DNA from: Thereva unica
Taxonomy: Eukaryota > Arthropoda > Insecta > Diptera > Therevidae
Reading direction: 5' to 3'
Length of the DNA: 64,000 bases
NCBI GenBank assembly: GCA_949987705.1
Contig: OX465282.1
Span: forward strand, 81,518,070-81,582,069
Below are positions 29,659-39,629 of the stretch, one piece after another. Numbering within the stretch: the first letter of the stretch is position 1; every line of letters begins with the position of its first letter. A program made the translations under genes and the position numbers. The notes under the pieces were generated by a model that was given only the letters and a program-made list of their open reading frames with translations, ran no database searches and was not told the origin of the DNA.

Positions 29659-30360
29659 TATATCTTTATTTTCGTTTTTGTTTTTATTATCTAATGGTTG
29701 AAGGCTTGGGAACCCCTTAAAATTCTTGATCTCTTGGGCGAATATTGTAGTCGCTTCCTGAAATTTACTTATTTGGGCGAGTCTTTGCTCGCGATTTTTT
29801 TTTTTAATTCTCGGTCAAGTCCTTCGCATTGAAAGATCGAGAGTTTCTGGTCTTCCCTTGCCTTACTATACAATTGCTTCAAATAATTTTGCAAACTTAC
29901 TTGGCTAATTTCGGGTAAGAGTCTTCCGCTTCGAAGTCTTCTTGGTGATAAGGGGGTGTTGATTGATGTGGGAGTAGCAAGCGCTGCTCCTAGATGGTGT
30001 GATGTCGTTGGTACTGCAAATGGCGTTGAGGTGGCTGAAGATCCGTCTTGTCTAACAGCGGTGATTCGGGGTCGCTGGTTATTTCGTCCTGCTGTTGGTT
30101 TTGGTCCTGATGTGGATTAGTGGACATCAATTACGGGCAGGGATGAAGCCCGCGAAAGTCCCACGAAGATACTAATTGGGGGGTGTGTGCGTGTCCACCT
30201 GGAACAGAGGCACTTTTGAAGTACACCCCCGAGCGATGGTTCTTGTAGGATCTGAGACGTTAGCGACAGTTAACTTGGCTCCCAGAAGCCCGGCTCGGCT
30301 TTGGGTTTAAGGGTGTTGGTGCCGTACCCAGCACTAGTTAACTTTTCTCTAAACTTACCC
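29659..30360 (-). other. Gypsy-2 leader and gag upstream region
   Basis: This region separates the primer-binding site from the recognised gag. On the minus strand, 29940-29680 is rich in Gln/Lys/Glu codons and may be an N-terminal gag extension with broken frame. A poly-T tract lies at 29807. Nothing else is recognised. Confidence 0.45.
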
Positions 30361-30380
30361 AGATCCTACCGGCTGCGCCA
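30361..30380 (-). promoter_or_regulatory. Gypsy-2 primer-binding site (tRNA-Ser type)
   Basis: On the minus strand this reads TGGCGCAGCCGGTAGGAT, resembling the 17.6/297/tom primer-binding site for tRNA-Ser with one difference. It marks the 5' LTR boundary at 30381. Confidence 0.7.
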
Positions 30381-30862
30381 GTGTAATATATGTATAAATA
30401 TATTTTCAATTGCTTTATATATAGGAATGATTCTTGCTTTTTGCTTTAAATCTTCTTTGTATCTTTTCTGTTGTGAACTTTTTTCTGTGGCACAATTCTT
30501 ATTTAACTGTTACTTACTTGTTCTCAACGGCTATATTTTATTTCTTTAATCCTCAACTGCAATACCTAATCACAACACAATTTTCTTTTCATGCTTCATT
30601 TTACTTCTTTAATTTCAATGCTTCTTCACAATACTTTAAAATCCACAATACTTTAAAATTAATTTCTTCTCAATACTTTAAATTAATCCTTTACTTTCAA
30701 TTCCTCTTAACAATACTTTAAAATCCACAAGACTTTAAAATTATTTCTTTGCAATACTTTAAATTAATCCTTTATTTTCAATTCCTCTTCACAATACTTT
30801 AGAATCCACAATACTTTAAAATTATTTCTTCGCAATACTTTAAATTAATCTTTTACTTTCAA
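30381..30862 (-). repeat. Gypsy-2 5' LTR with ~80 bp tandem repeats
   Basis: On the minus strand the LTR ends in TATTACAC before the primer-binding site. Bases 30580-30862 consist of about three copies of an ~80 bp AT-rich unit built on 'caatactttaaa' and 'tttactttcaatt'. The same unit occurs at 37490-37725, 38725-38890, 59825-60073 and 61075-61240. The upstream (U3) boundary is not defined because env sequence of the opposite strand starts at about 30863. Confidence 0.6.
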
Positions 30863-32676
30863 TTGACATTATCAGTCGTCGCCGGTCAACCGAACGGAAC
30901 CCCCTATTTAATTAACCCTCTTAACCAGACAGGTATAGTCTTTGAAGAAATAGGTGAACTACGGCTATACCCCCAGTATTGGAACATTTTTACGGAAATC
31001 GATCTGAGTGAATTAGACAACCAAGCGAGCCTGGCTGAGCATGCAGAATACTTAATAATGAGGTTATGCAAGGAAGAAAATGAGACGCAAGAGATATGCC
31101 AAACACAACAGTGGCATATCCATTCGGTAATTGAAACGATTAAAAGGCGAACAGGGGTAATACGTGACCTAATTAGCCCACATCGGCAAAAACGGTCTCT
31201 CTTCGACGGAATAGGGATGGGGTTGCATTATATATTCGGGACGATGGACCATCAAAACGAGGAAGAAGTATACAGCAGACTAAGTGAGTTGGAGACCGGA
31301 CAGACAGCACTCCTAGAACTTGAGAAGCAGCAAATTAGTGTGGTAAATACAACCCTAAGGGAACTGCAAAAGCCATTATCCACATTACTGGACAGACAAC
31401 AGCAAATTGCATACCAGATCAACGAAATGCAAACCATATCGGAACAAACGAAGAAACTACAGCTGAGACAAGATATAACAGCGAACATTCTCCTACTGGT
31501 CATCGAAATAGAATCGAGACAACAGACGTTAATGGATGTAATAGTGGCAGTGGTAGTGGTAATAGTGTAATAATCAAGTACACCCACTACTCGTCTCGCC
31601 CCGCACCTTAACCGATGTCCTCAAGCGAACTACAAATTCATGCGGAAGGTGCCTTCCGATAATACATATATAAAATAGCCAAGACAGATTCACATCTGTT
31701 GCAAAACAAATTGGTAATCAGAATTAGTTTGCCCATCTTCAATTTGCCCAAACTACGTTACTTCAAAATATGGTGCTACCCAATGCACACCGGGAAAGGA
31801 CGTTCGGTAGTACCGGACGTCGGTCACTCACACATAGCCATACACTACCCCACTCAAGTCTACACGCTACTCAATTACCAGAGTACACACTCCTTCGCTA
31901 AAATAACGGATAACCTAAATGGGTCCACCTACATTGGCGAACTAAATACACCACTGTCCCAGGCCGGCCTCACGAAAGACTGTACCTAGAAAATGCTGCT
32001 AAACCCGTTGGGGGAAAAAGTGCCCAAAATCGAATGCCCACTGAGAGCCCAAATACCCCCGAAAAATTTACTAATTAGAATGGATAGACCTAATACATGG
32101 TTATTCTCATTCACGAACCCTCAAGCCGACATAACGTGCGAAAATCAATTGGCAATAGTAAGAACCGAACAGCTGGGTATCCTAACTCTAACCCAGCCAT
32201 GTAAGCTACAGATCCAGGAACACACCTTATACCACCAAGGGGCCGTAGGGCGACCGCTATCATTCGTACAACCTCACTACTTCCCGTTGAACAACCCCAA
32301 ACTGACAAGCCTCAACAGCACCACTCTATCCACGATTAAATCCCATGGAATCCACAATTCGACGCAGTTAGTGCTGGAACGAGGAGCATACAACGCGTGG
32401 CACCAAAGTACGGCACCATTGTATAAAATCTTAGATCAGTTGAATCAGCTGGAGCAAAATAGGTAGCACCCAAAACACTACCCGTGGTCGCTGACTTCAA
32501 TATCGTTCAGTAGCCTGATCCTCACCCTACTCGTATTGTACGCACTGTTCCGGATATTGAAGGTAACAAAAAAAATGTTTGGGGAAAAACAACTGTACAA
32601 ACAGGGACGGATGATCGGCAGGAAACGGCACATACCCGGGACAATACCCCAAGTCTGCCTACATGACACTACCTAG
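30863..32676 (+). pseudogene. Errantivirus-type env pseudogene (F-protein-like)
   Basis: This is an insect errantivirus-type envelope relic. From 30863 to 31570 the frame has a furin-type cleavage site (RQKRS, about residue 110) followed by a hydrophobic, glycine-containing segment like the fusion peptide of baculovirus-F-related Env proteins, then a long heptad-rich region. The downstream half continues in another frame from about 31680 to 32676 and contains in-frame TAG codons at 31987-31989 and 32464-32466. The membrane anchor is recognisable after the second stop (SLILTLLVLYALFRI). Two frameshifts lie around 31570-31690. The gene is clearly dead. No pol of the same strand accompanies it. 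Confidence 0.8.
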
Positions 32677-33255
32677 GGCCGTTCAATTAGTAGGCGAAAG
32701 AACTTTATACTAAAATCAAAAAGAATTCCACAATACAGCAAAAAAAAAAAAAATAATAGTAATAAACTTAAAAAGAAAAAGCAAAAATAAGTAAGTAAAA
32801 TAAAATATAGTTACGCTAATTAAGAAAAATTAGATGTAAGCAAAATGTCGAAAGAACAAAATAAACAAAATTTACCAAAACAAAATAAGCTAAGAAAAAT
32901 TAGATGTAAGCAAAATGCCGAAAGAAGAAAGAGAGAAAAATCCACAATACCGCAAAAGTAAACATAGCATTGAATGTTTGAAACTAAGAAAAATTAGATG
33001 TAAGGAAAATGTAGAAAGAAGAAAAAGAGAGAAGTGCCATAAATAATCTAACTAAAAAGCATTTTTTAAAAGTCAATTTAGAAGAAATACGGTATGAAAA
33101 GTAGTAGAAATTAAAGCAAACCAAATTCCACAAATCCACAATGCTCTATTCGTTTGGCTAAAAGGTACAATTAAATAAAATACTCGCATTATCTTTTCAA
33201 ATTTAAATAAAATGTTTCTTTTTATTTCTTTTTGAGCTTACATTCGTACAAATAA
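32677..33255 (+). repeat. A-rich region downstream of env with imperfect tandem repeats
   Basis: Three copies of a 'taagaaaaattagatgtaag' phrase start near 32820, 32891 and 32982. Several AATAAA signals occur (33150-33210). It probably represents the 3' LTR or 3' UTR of the env-bearing element. No ORF is recognised. The copy in B is at 53541-54115. Confidence 0.55.
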
Positions 33256-33260
33256 AAAAC

Positions 33261-33640
33261 CTACAAACTAACTACAAATAAGAACAACCGAGTCGCTGTC
33301 GCCATTGCGGCGGAATAACGCCATATCCAATAGGTCTTCCCGCGCCGTCCAACATAAACCCGGGCCCCTCGAAAATGCAAGGCTATGCCCGGGTTGTGGA
33401 AAAAGTCCAGCCCCAACAGGACGTCCTCTTCTAACTCCTCCTCGTTTACCACTACAAAACTCTGGAGGAGCTCCTGCCCTGAACCCTTATACGGAGGTCC
33501 CGCACAAGTCCCACGATTTTGATCAGGGTCCCGTTCACAGCATATAAAGTGAAGTCCCCGGGATAAGGGATAACACCAAATGGCCCAGAACAGGACGCCC
33601 GACTTAACTTAAAGGATTATTTAAAAAAAGGAAAAAAAAA
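33261..33640 (-). pseudogene. Aspartic protease C-terminal half (copy A)
   Basis: The minus strand encodes ELLQSFVVVNEEELEEDVLL followed by GLDFFHNPGIALHF, the second half of a retropepsin (flap-to-ILG-type strand). Upstream, PFGVIPYPGDFTLYAVNGT is in a different frame because copy A lacks two C residues at about 33480 that copy B has (54338-54342). The N-terminal half, with the active-site motif, lies about 3 kb away at 36647-37258. The two halves appear separated by a foreign errantivirus insertion. Confidence 0.65.
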
Positions 33641-33689
33641 TCAAATATATAAAAAAAAACACAAATTAATTTATATTAATTATATTAAC

Positions 33690-34112
33690 TTTATTCAAAA
33701 AGAAAGATTTCGCGGTTGAGCTTCAGCTCAACTTTCCCGCTCCGAATTCAAATTCAGACTGTTACAATTATTTTAAGTTTTCTTTTGCAAGGTTCTTATT
33801 ATTATTATTGCTAGTACAATAATTTGCATGATCGTCAGTTTTACTGTGATCATGTCTCGTTTCTAAGAAATGGTACCATGGGAACATTAAATGGAATTAT
33901 TAAAGAATTTAAATTCAATACTTTTGTTTTGTCTTGAGGAGTTTAAATTTAGTCATGATGATTTCTTTAATTTTGTTATAACAAAATTATTTTTCATTAA
34001 AACAATATTAATTATTATTGGGAACTTTAATAATCAATTTGGAGGAGATGATTGAGAATATTTGTCAATGATATCCTCCAAATTGATGTTAGATCCACTT
34101 TGGGATATAACT
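33690..34112 (-). repeat. Putative errantivirus 3' LTR (copy A)
   Basis: On the minus strand the purine tract AGGAGGGGAGG (34113-34123) precedes AGTTATATCCC, a typical polypurine tract followed by an AGT-type LTR start of errantiviruses. An AATAAA signal lies near 33695. The distal LTR end and its partner LTR were not found, so the length is approximate. The copy in B starts at about 55720 and is cut by the Tc1-type hairpin. Confidence 0.5.
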
Positions 34113-34772
34113 CCTCCCCTCCTGGTTTTTGGATTCTCCTGAATCCTGTTTTTTATCTTTATTTTAATATTCTTTTGTTTGCAATATATAAAGATTACAA
34201 ATATGATTATTGCAAAAACTATTAATGAACTTAAACTGTAGTTAATGATTATATGATATTTGATTTCCTTTATGTTCCCGATATTCTTAGTATTGTTCAA
34301 TTCAATTTCATCAAATTTTATTTCTTCATATTTATATGTAGGTACTATTTTCATATTTTGGAATTACGAATGTTTCTTTAAATATAGTTAATCTATTACT
34401 GAAATCTTTGTTATTAATTCTAACGGTACAATTACTAAAGTTTATAAAATAATTTCCTTTAAGTGACAGAATTCTTTCATCACAAGTACTTTTTAGCTTT
34501 CCTACTTCGATATTATTTATAATTATTATATTATCCTCAATTAGTAGAATTTCTTCTTTTCTATTATTAATAAATCGGCAGTTCCCTATATTTATGCAAT
34601 TTCTACTTTCTTTTAATTCTCTAAGCGATTTACCTTCGAAGTACATATGTGTAAATTCGTCCGTTATGTCGTATTATATATTCCGTCCATTAAAAATGGC
34701 CGTTTTTTGATATTTAATTATAGGGAGTGTAATTATCGTAGAACCTTGTGTCAAAGTAAAAACCATTTTTTG
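34034..34772 (-). pseudogene. Short errantivirus-type env relic, minus strand (copy A)
   Basis: This relic starts near 34772 with a Met-rich open stretch, then after a stop continues as MYFEGKSLRELKES. It contains a membrane-spanning segment (IINYSLSSLIVFAIIIFVIF) and a basic cytoplasmic tail that overlaps the putative LTR (34034-34112), as in gypsy-type elements. A frameshift near 34340 (an extra 'gta' context) separates it into two frames in copy A; copy B keeps one frame (55666-56253). No cleavage site is visible. It is much shorter than a full Env. Confidence 0.6.
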
Positions 34773-34882
34773 TTAATAACAAAAAAACTGAGGGTGCCAC
34801 GATAAAACGAAAAAAACCATTAAAATTAGAAAAAATCGGAGCTCAAAAAAGTGCAAACGAATAAGAATGTATTTTTTTAAAG

Positions 34883-36076
34883 TCAAGATTTGTAGAACGT
34901 AATTATTCCACAGTGTCCCGTTTCTTTTTTATGGAACATTGCTATTTGCTTCTTTAATTCCTCGTCGTTCTCTATATCCTTTGCAAAATGACTACACTTG
35001 ACGAATTTTATGATTTCCCGATTTGGGTATAATTCTTTTAATTTTTCTTGTAGTTTATTATAATCTCCATCACTTAATTCTGTGTATATTCCTATTCTGC
35101 CCTTTTCGATATATCTCCGAAAAATATCAGTTTCTTGTTCTATGTCGTTTTTCTCTATAAATATTCTTCTGTTATTGAAAATTTTTATAAATTCTTTTTG
35201 TTTTTCTTCGACAAACATTATTTGTTGCTTAAATCTATTAACCACTGTTTCTAACAGGGGTATATGATTACTGAGTTCTTCTTCCTGGGAGTGGGTGGTC
35301 TGTATTTCACCCGATCCTTGTGGGATAATACTAGAATTTCCTGTGTCTGGTTGGTTTTCCGTATTTTCTTCTAAAGAATTAATATTCATTTCATTATTAT
35401 TCATATCTTCGACTGTATTGTCAAAGGATTTATTTTTATGATTCCTTGTTTTACACTTGTTTGCCTCGACTGAATTAATTTCGTTAGTTTCTGAATTTAT
35501 ACGACTGAGGAAATCAGCGACTTTGTTGTCTTTTCCCTTAATATAATCAATTTTTGTATCATACTCGCCTAATTGGATTAACCACCTCTGTAAGCGAGGG
35601 TTAATATCCTTGCCAGTATGCTTTGCTTGCAACCATTTAATGGGTTGATGGTCTGTTTGCAAATCGAATTCTTTACCGAAAATATAGGGTCGGAAATACT
35701 TGGTTCCCCAAACGATGGCAAGCAATTCCTTTTCAATAGTTGAATAGTTCTTTTCGTGATCATTTAGCGTCCTAGAGGCGTAACATATGGGGTGTCCCTC
35801 TTGTGTTAGGACGGCTCCGATTGCTAAGTTACCGGCATCTGTGATAAGTTTAAATCTCTTATTGAAGTTAGGGTATCTCAATATAGGGTGGCTGGTAACC
35901 AATTCTTTAAGCTGTTCAAAAGCCGCGATGTAACTAGGGTCATTTGGGTTTATTTTGCTCCCCTTTTGAAAATACTTAACCATTGGACCTGCTACCCTGG
36001 CATAATCCTTCACGAATTTCCGGTAATATCCGGTTATTCCCAGAAAGGATTTTATCTGCTTTGTGGTAGTTGGCAA
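34883..36076 (-). pseudogene. Errantivirus-type Pol fragment: RT thumb, RNase H, integrase finger (copy A)
   Basis: This 397-codon frame begins at the RT thumb (FLGITGYYRKFVKDYARVAG). RNase H follows at about residues 70-200 (FKLITDAGNLAIGAVL, ICYASRTLNDHEKNYST, KELLAIVWGTKYFR, DLQTDHQPIKWL). The spacer is rich in Asn and Glu. The frame ends in the first histidines of an integrase finger (FHKKETGHCGI). The rest of integrase is deleted and env follows at once. RT fingers and palm are missing because of the 741 bp deletion. Confidence 0.8.
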
Positions 36077-36646
36077 TTTCTAGTCACTGACTATATTTGC
36101 ACTTTATCAATTCAACTTTTTTGTTTCTGTTCCACCAATTAACTTTTTCTTCTGATGTTTGATTTAAAAAAAAAAAAAAAAAACAACGTTATTTAATTGA
36201 CACGGTAAAGTGCTTAACGATTAAATTATTTATCGATAGGCTGTGTTCAGTCTTATAAGTGTTTCCTAAAAAATATATATATTATCAAATAATAAAATAG
36301 ATATTTCCAAACATACTTACCTTAAAATAGTCCCCGTGTCCCTCCGGTCAAAGGTAAACAGCCGGCAGTATCCATCCTAAAATGAAAACAAAATCACTAC
36401 AAAGAAATAATTCTTACAAAAAAACCACTCATCTGATAACACTGAAGCTCCACCGCAACATAACCCATAGCTCCCACCAGGACCCTGAAAAATATACGTA
36501 AAATTAATTAAAAATAAAATACAAAAACCCCAAAAAAACATAACTCACCCAGCGATGACATGTCAAATGTCAAACAACACAAACACAAAGGGAAAACACA
36601 ACTTGCAGCAGAGTTCTGCGATTCCCCACCAGGTTCCACTGACGCA

Positions 36647-37258
36647 TTACAGATCCCGAAGCTCCCCACCAGGTTCCACTGACGCATTACAGTGGAGCAA
36701 ATAAATACCAGAACGCGTAGAGCAAAAGCTCAAATCTGTTAGATCCACTTTGGGATATAACTCCCGCATAACCGATAGGGCGCACCCGCAATCCAGAGCG
36801 CCCTGCAGACGCATGGAAAAGTCCACCAAGGTGACCCCCACGTAGTAGGCGGGGAAAGCACCCAAGCGCGATGGCCCCACGAAAGGAGCCGCTTCCACTG
36901 ATGTAGATGGCGTTGGGGCTAGGGGCGATGGCGACGGCTCGGGGACGGATGAGCGTTGGTTTGGGCAGTCCTCCGCCTTGTGTCCAAAAACACCACACAG
37001 GAAACAACTGCCCCATGCCCTCCTGGGCAAACGACAAATGGATGCGAAGTGACCTCTGCGCCCACAATTGTAACATTTGGCGGAAGCAGCCGCAGGCCCC
37101 GTCCGAACCGAATTAGAAGGGCCCGTAGTTTCAAACTGCCTTGGTAGCCCCCCTACTCGACCATCACGCCAGCCCCCATGGCCTCCACGCCAACCACCTA
37201 GACCACCTCCATTTAGCGTTATCGCTTTCCACAACGCCTCGAAATTCCTGCAATCCAT
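36647..37258 (-). pseudogene. Gag-protease ORF with two CCHC knuckles (copy A)
   Basis: The 203-codon ORF has an RG/GG-rich N-terminus and zinc knuckles CYNCGRRGHFASIC and CFLCGVFGHKAEDC at about residues 62-75 and 86-99. A retropepsin-like start follows (LQGALDCGCALSVM, about residue 155): the usual D-S/T-G reads D-C-G. The frame stops within a tandem duplication of 'gttccactgacgcattacag' (36619 and 36673). An intron acceptor (TTTTTAG) directly precedes its ATG. It has no recognised capsid domain, which would lie upstream in a normal gag. Confidence 0.65.
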
Positions 37259-37489
37259 AGGCTAAAAACAAAAAAAAAGGTTTTTTATTAAAACCAGAAT
37301 CCCCATTGGTCGAGACACCTAATATAAAATAACACCAAGCCCCAACTCACCAATGAAAATAGGAAACACGTACGAAACAGAATAACGCTAGGAAACACGT
37401 CAAGTCCAACACAAGAAATTTAGGAACTAAAGTTGAACACCCTCAACACAAAGTCGACACAGTAGTGCAACAAAGGTTAGCTTTAAATT

Positions 37490-37724
37490 AATTTACTTTA
37501 AATTAATCCTTTACTTTCAATTCCTCTTCAGAATACTTTAAAATCCACAATACTTTAAAATTATTTCTTTGCAATACTTTAAATTAATCCTTTACTTTCA
37601 ATTCCTCTCCACAATACTTTGAATCCACAATACTTTAAAATTATTTCTTCGCAATACTTTAAATTAATCTTTTACTTTCAATTCCTCTTCACAATACTTT
37701 AGAATCCACAATACTTTAAAATTA
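37490..37724 (-). repeat. ~80 bp AT-rich tandem repeats, LTR-like (copy A)
   Basis: About three units of the same repeat as in the Gypsy-2 LTR at 30580-30862. The array is interrupted at 37725 by the 997 bp coiled-coil insert and resumes at 38722. Confidence 0.75.
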
Positions 37725-38721
37725 GCAATAAACAGGCATGCAGCTCTGCTCCTATCAGAAGGTTTCCCTGTCTTTTGGGAAATCCTTTCAATAGAGGTAA
37801 CAGAGTCAAAAATTCAGGATGTCGGTGCTTGATCCCTATTGGATCTGACTCTATTTTGTTAAGAGGTTGGTTGAAAGTAATTGTTATCTCATATTCTAGA
37901 TATCTGGTTTCAACTCTTTGATGAATCATGTCTGGGGTTTGAGGAGCGGGTTGTAGAGGTTTGGGGACAACAAGATTTGAGTTGATTAAACTCTTGAGTT
38001 TTGTAATCTGTTCCTTTAAATCATCTATGGTTTGCTGTGAGTTATTTTGAAGGGCCATATTATCCTCTCTTGCAGTCTTTAACTGAGTATGAATATCCAA
38101 TTGAGTCTCTCTCTCTGCTAAGGCCACCTTTAAAGAAGAAAATACCTTCTCCAAATCTTTTACTGCACTATCCTCAGCTTGACATCTTGCACCAGTAAGC
38201 ATGTAAGTCTACTTTTTGTCCATTTCCTCTTTGAGTCCTTTATTCTGTTGTAAGTCCTCAACACAAGAAATAAACAGCTGTGGAACAATTTTTGATCTTT
38301 CAGATTGCCACATGTGATACAATTGGGAATTAGGGCATATGGTTAACCAATCTAACAATATAGATGTTATATCATTTTCAGTCACAAATTTGGGTGGATT
38401 GACTGTCTCTACAGGAGGTAGGGTCCTCTGAGTCACAAACTTCTTGACCTTGGTCGGTCTGTTGTTCTTACCCAATCCTCCTAAATCGGGGATGAGAGAT
38501 GTTGGGGTCACATTTGGTTTTTTTGGGGGCAATGCCGGAGGTAGAGAAATTAAAGTTTCTTGCTCAGTAAAGAGTTTGTCCTCATCATGCCCGAGTGAGG
38601 CGCAAATTTGATTAATCTTAGGTGACCTAATCTGTCCGCGCATGTCGGTGTCTGGATCTTCAATGGATATCGAATGTGCCATATTGATTTTTCTTGATAG
38701 GTTATAATTTATTATATTCTC
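37725..38721 (-). other. 997 bp insert in the tandem repeats, with a coiled-coil ORF (copy A, broken)
   Basis: The insert interrupts the ~80 bp repeat, with ATTA at both edges (37721-37724 and 38722-38725). The ORF starts at MAHSISIEDPDTDM. In copy A a TGG codon is TAG (about 38206), splitting the frame into 38209-38736 and 37699-38202. An acidic and Pro-rich N-terminus is followed by a predicted coiled coil (EDSAVKDLEKVFSSLKVALA, then QTIDDLKEQITKLKSLI). The ORF has no stop of its own at the left edge. I recognise no family. See copy B for the open version. Confidence 0.55.
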
Positions 38722-38895
38722 ATTATTTCTTCGCAATACTTTAAATTAATCTTTTACTTTCAATTCCTCTCCACAATACTTTGAATCCACAATACTTTAA
38801 AATTATTTCTTCGCAATACTTTAAATTAATCTTTTACTTTCAATTCCTCTTCACAATACTTTAGAATCCTCAAGATTTTAAAATTATTTCTTCTC
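38722..38895 (-). repeat. ~80 bp AT-rich tandem repeats, continued (copy A)
   Basis: About two more units of the repeat at 37490-37724, on the other side of the coiled-coil insert. Confidence 0.75.
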
Positions 38896-38924
38896 CCAAG
38901 CGCCCATTGATAAACCGAACTCAA

Positions 38925-39060
38925 AACAACAACTCGTAAGGACTTGTCCGGTTCGCGATTCAAAAAACAACTCGTAAGGACTTGTCCGGTTCGCGATTCA
39001 AAACAACAACTTGTAAGGACTTGTCCGGTTCGCGATTCGAAGCCCAACAACTATTCTTGA
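38925..39060. repeat. Three tandem ~40 bp units, GGACTTGTCCGGTTCGCGAT (copy A)
   Basis: Three copies of 'aaggacttgtccggttcgcg' start near 38937, 38977 and 39017. The spacers differ by a few bases. A shorter 'cttgcgcgctccgcg' echo follows at 39061. The same array lies at 61285-61400 in copy B. The GC-rich core is unlike its AT-rich surroundings and contains a CGCG-type palindrome. Confidence 0.8.
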
Positions 39061-39275
39061 CTTGCGCGCTCCGCGTTTCAAAACCAACTCTTAAGGCTCG
39101 GGCACACAGAAAGCGGTCTGTCGCGGCGGGCAGCGATCCAGCGGTCATCGCGGCGATCTGCGATATGGGGCTACATATAGAACGCGATATTTTTGTGTGA
39201 GCGGTCCAGTCTGGTCGCGTTCTTCTAGGGAAATAGTAGTGAATTTTCTTATTTATTTACATACATATATTGAGT

Positions 39276-39562
39276 ATGACCTCGGACGAAGAACTCCTCC
39301 TTCTGTTATTAGCTTTGCAAGGCAAAAAGAAGAAAAGACGATGTTGGGTCCATGAAATTAATAAGAAGAGAGAACAATTAGGGGAATACCACCGCTTATG
39401 TATAGAATTGGAGTCACATGAAGATAGATTTTTCAAGTATTTTCGTATGTCTCGAGAATGTTTCGAGGAATTGCATGATTTGATAAAATGCAGGATTGAA
39501 AAGTGTACTACGAACTGGAGAAAACCAATTGTAACAAGGCAAAGACTAGCCATATGTTTAAG
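39276..39562 (+). CDS. Harbinger transposase, exon 1
   Basis: This exon starts at ATG 39276 (MTSDEELLLLLLALQGKKKK). It encodes the N-terminal helix-turn-helix-like region of the transposase (FRMSRECFEELHDLIKCRI, then RQRLAICLR) and ends at a consensus donor, TTTAAG|GTAAGT, after 39562. Exon 2 resumes at 49724 with a phase that restores an Arg codon. In a normal Harbinger this intron is short; here it contains the MADF gene 3' part, the LINE and the BEL element. The transposase binds the TIRs. Confidence 0.85.
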
Positions 39563-39629
39563 GTAAGTTATGAAACATATATTAAAAACAAACAAAAGAT
39601 GAAGGAAATTACAAACTTAAAAATCGTTA

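Larger units (their letters stand above)
15913..30862 (-). mobile_element. Gypsy-2: Ty3/Gypsy (errantivirus-related) element in several pieces
   Basis: Reading right to left: 5' LTR (30381-30862), primer-binding site, leader, gag, zinc knuckles, protease, RT, RNase H, integrase. The primer-binding site TGGCGCAGCCGGTAGGAT matches the tRNA-Ser-type site of 17.6/297-like elements except for one base. Inserts split it: RTE-like LINE end (27615-27998), LINE family A copies (23821-27266 and 20513-22707), a divergent LINE tail (23612-23750) and a hAT element (18030-20342). The 3' LTR is not found; integrase runs into an unrelated repeat at 15912. The element is dead. Confidence 0.85.

Noticed and set aside
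30361..30380. tRNA-like sequence near the Gypsy-2 leader
   Set aside because: Only the 3' complement of a tRNA is present, in the position of a primer-binding site; no cloverleaf surrounds it.
36907..37265. Plus-strand ORFs opposite the gag-protease gene (also 59253-59611)
   Set aside because: They are Pro/Arg-rich antisense frames of a Gly-rich gene; no start context or domain supports them.
37490..38895. Regularly spaced repeats considered as a CRISPR-like array
   Set aside because: Units are directly adjacent and AT-rich with no unique spacers, in an insect-type genome with LTR context. They are LTR tandem repeats.
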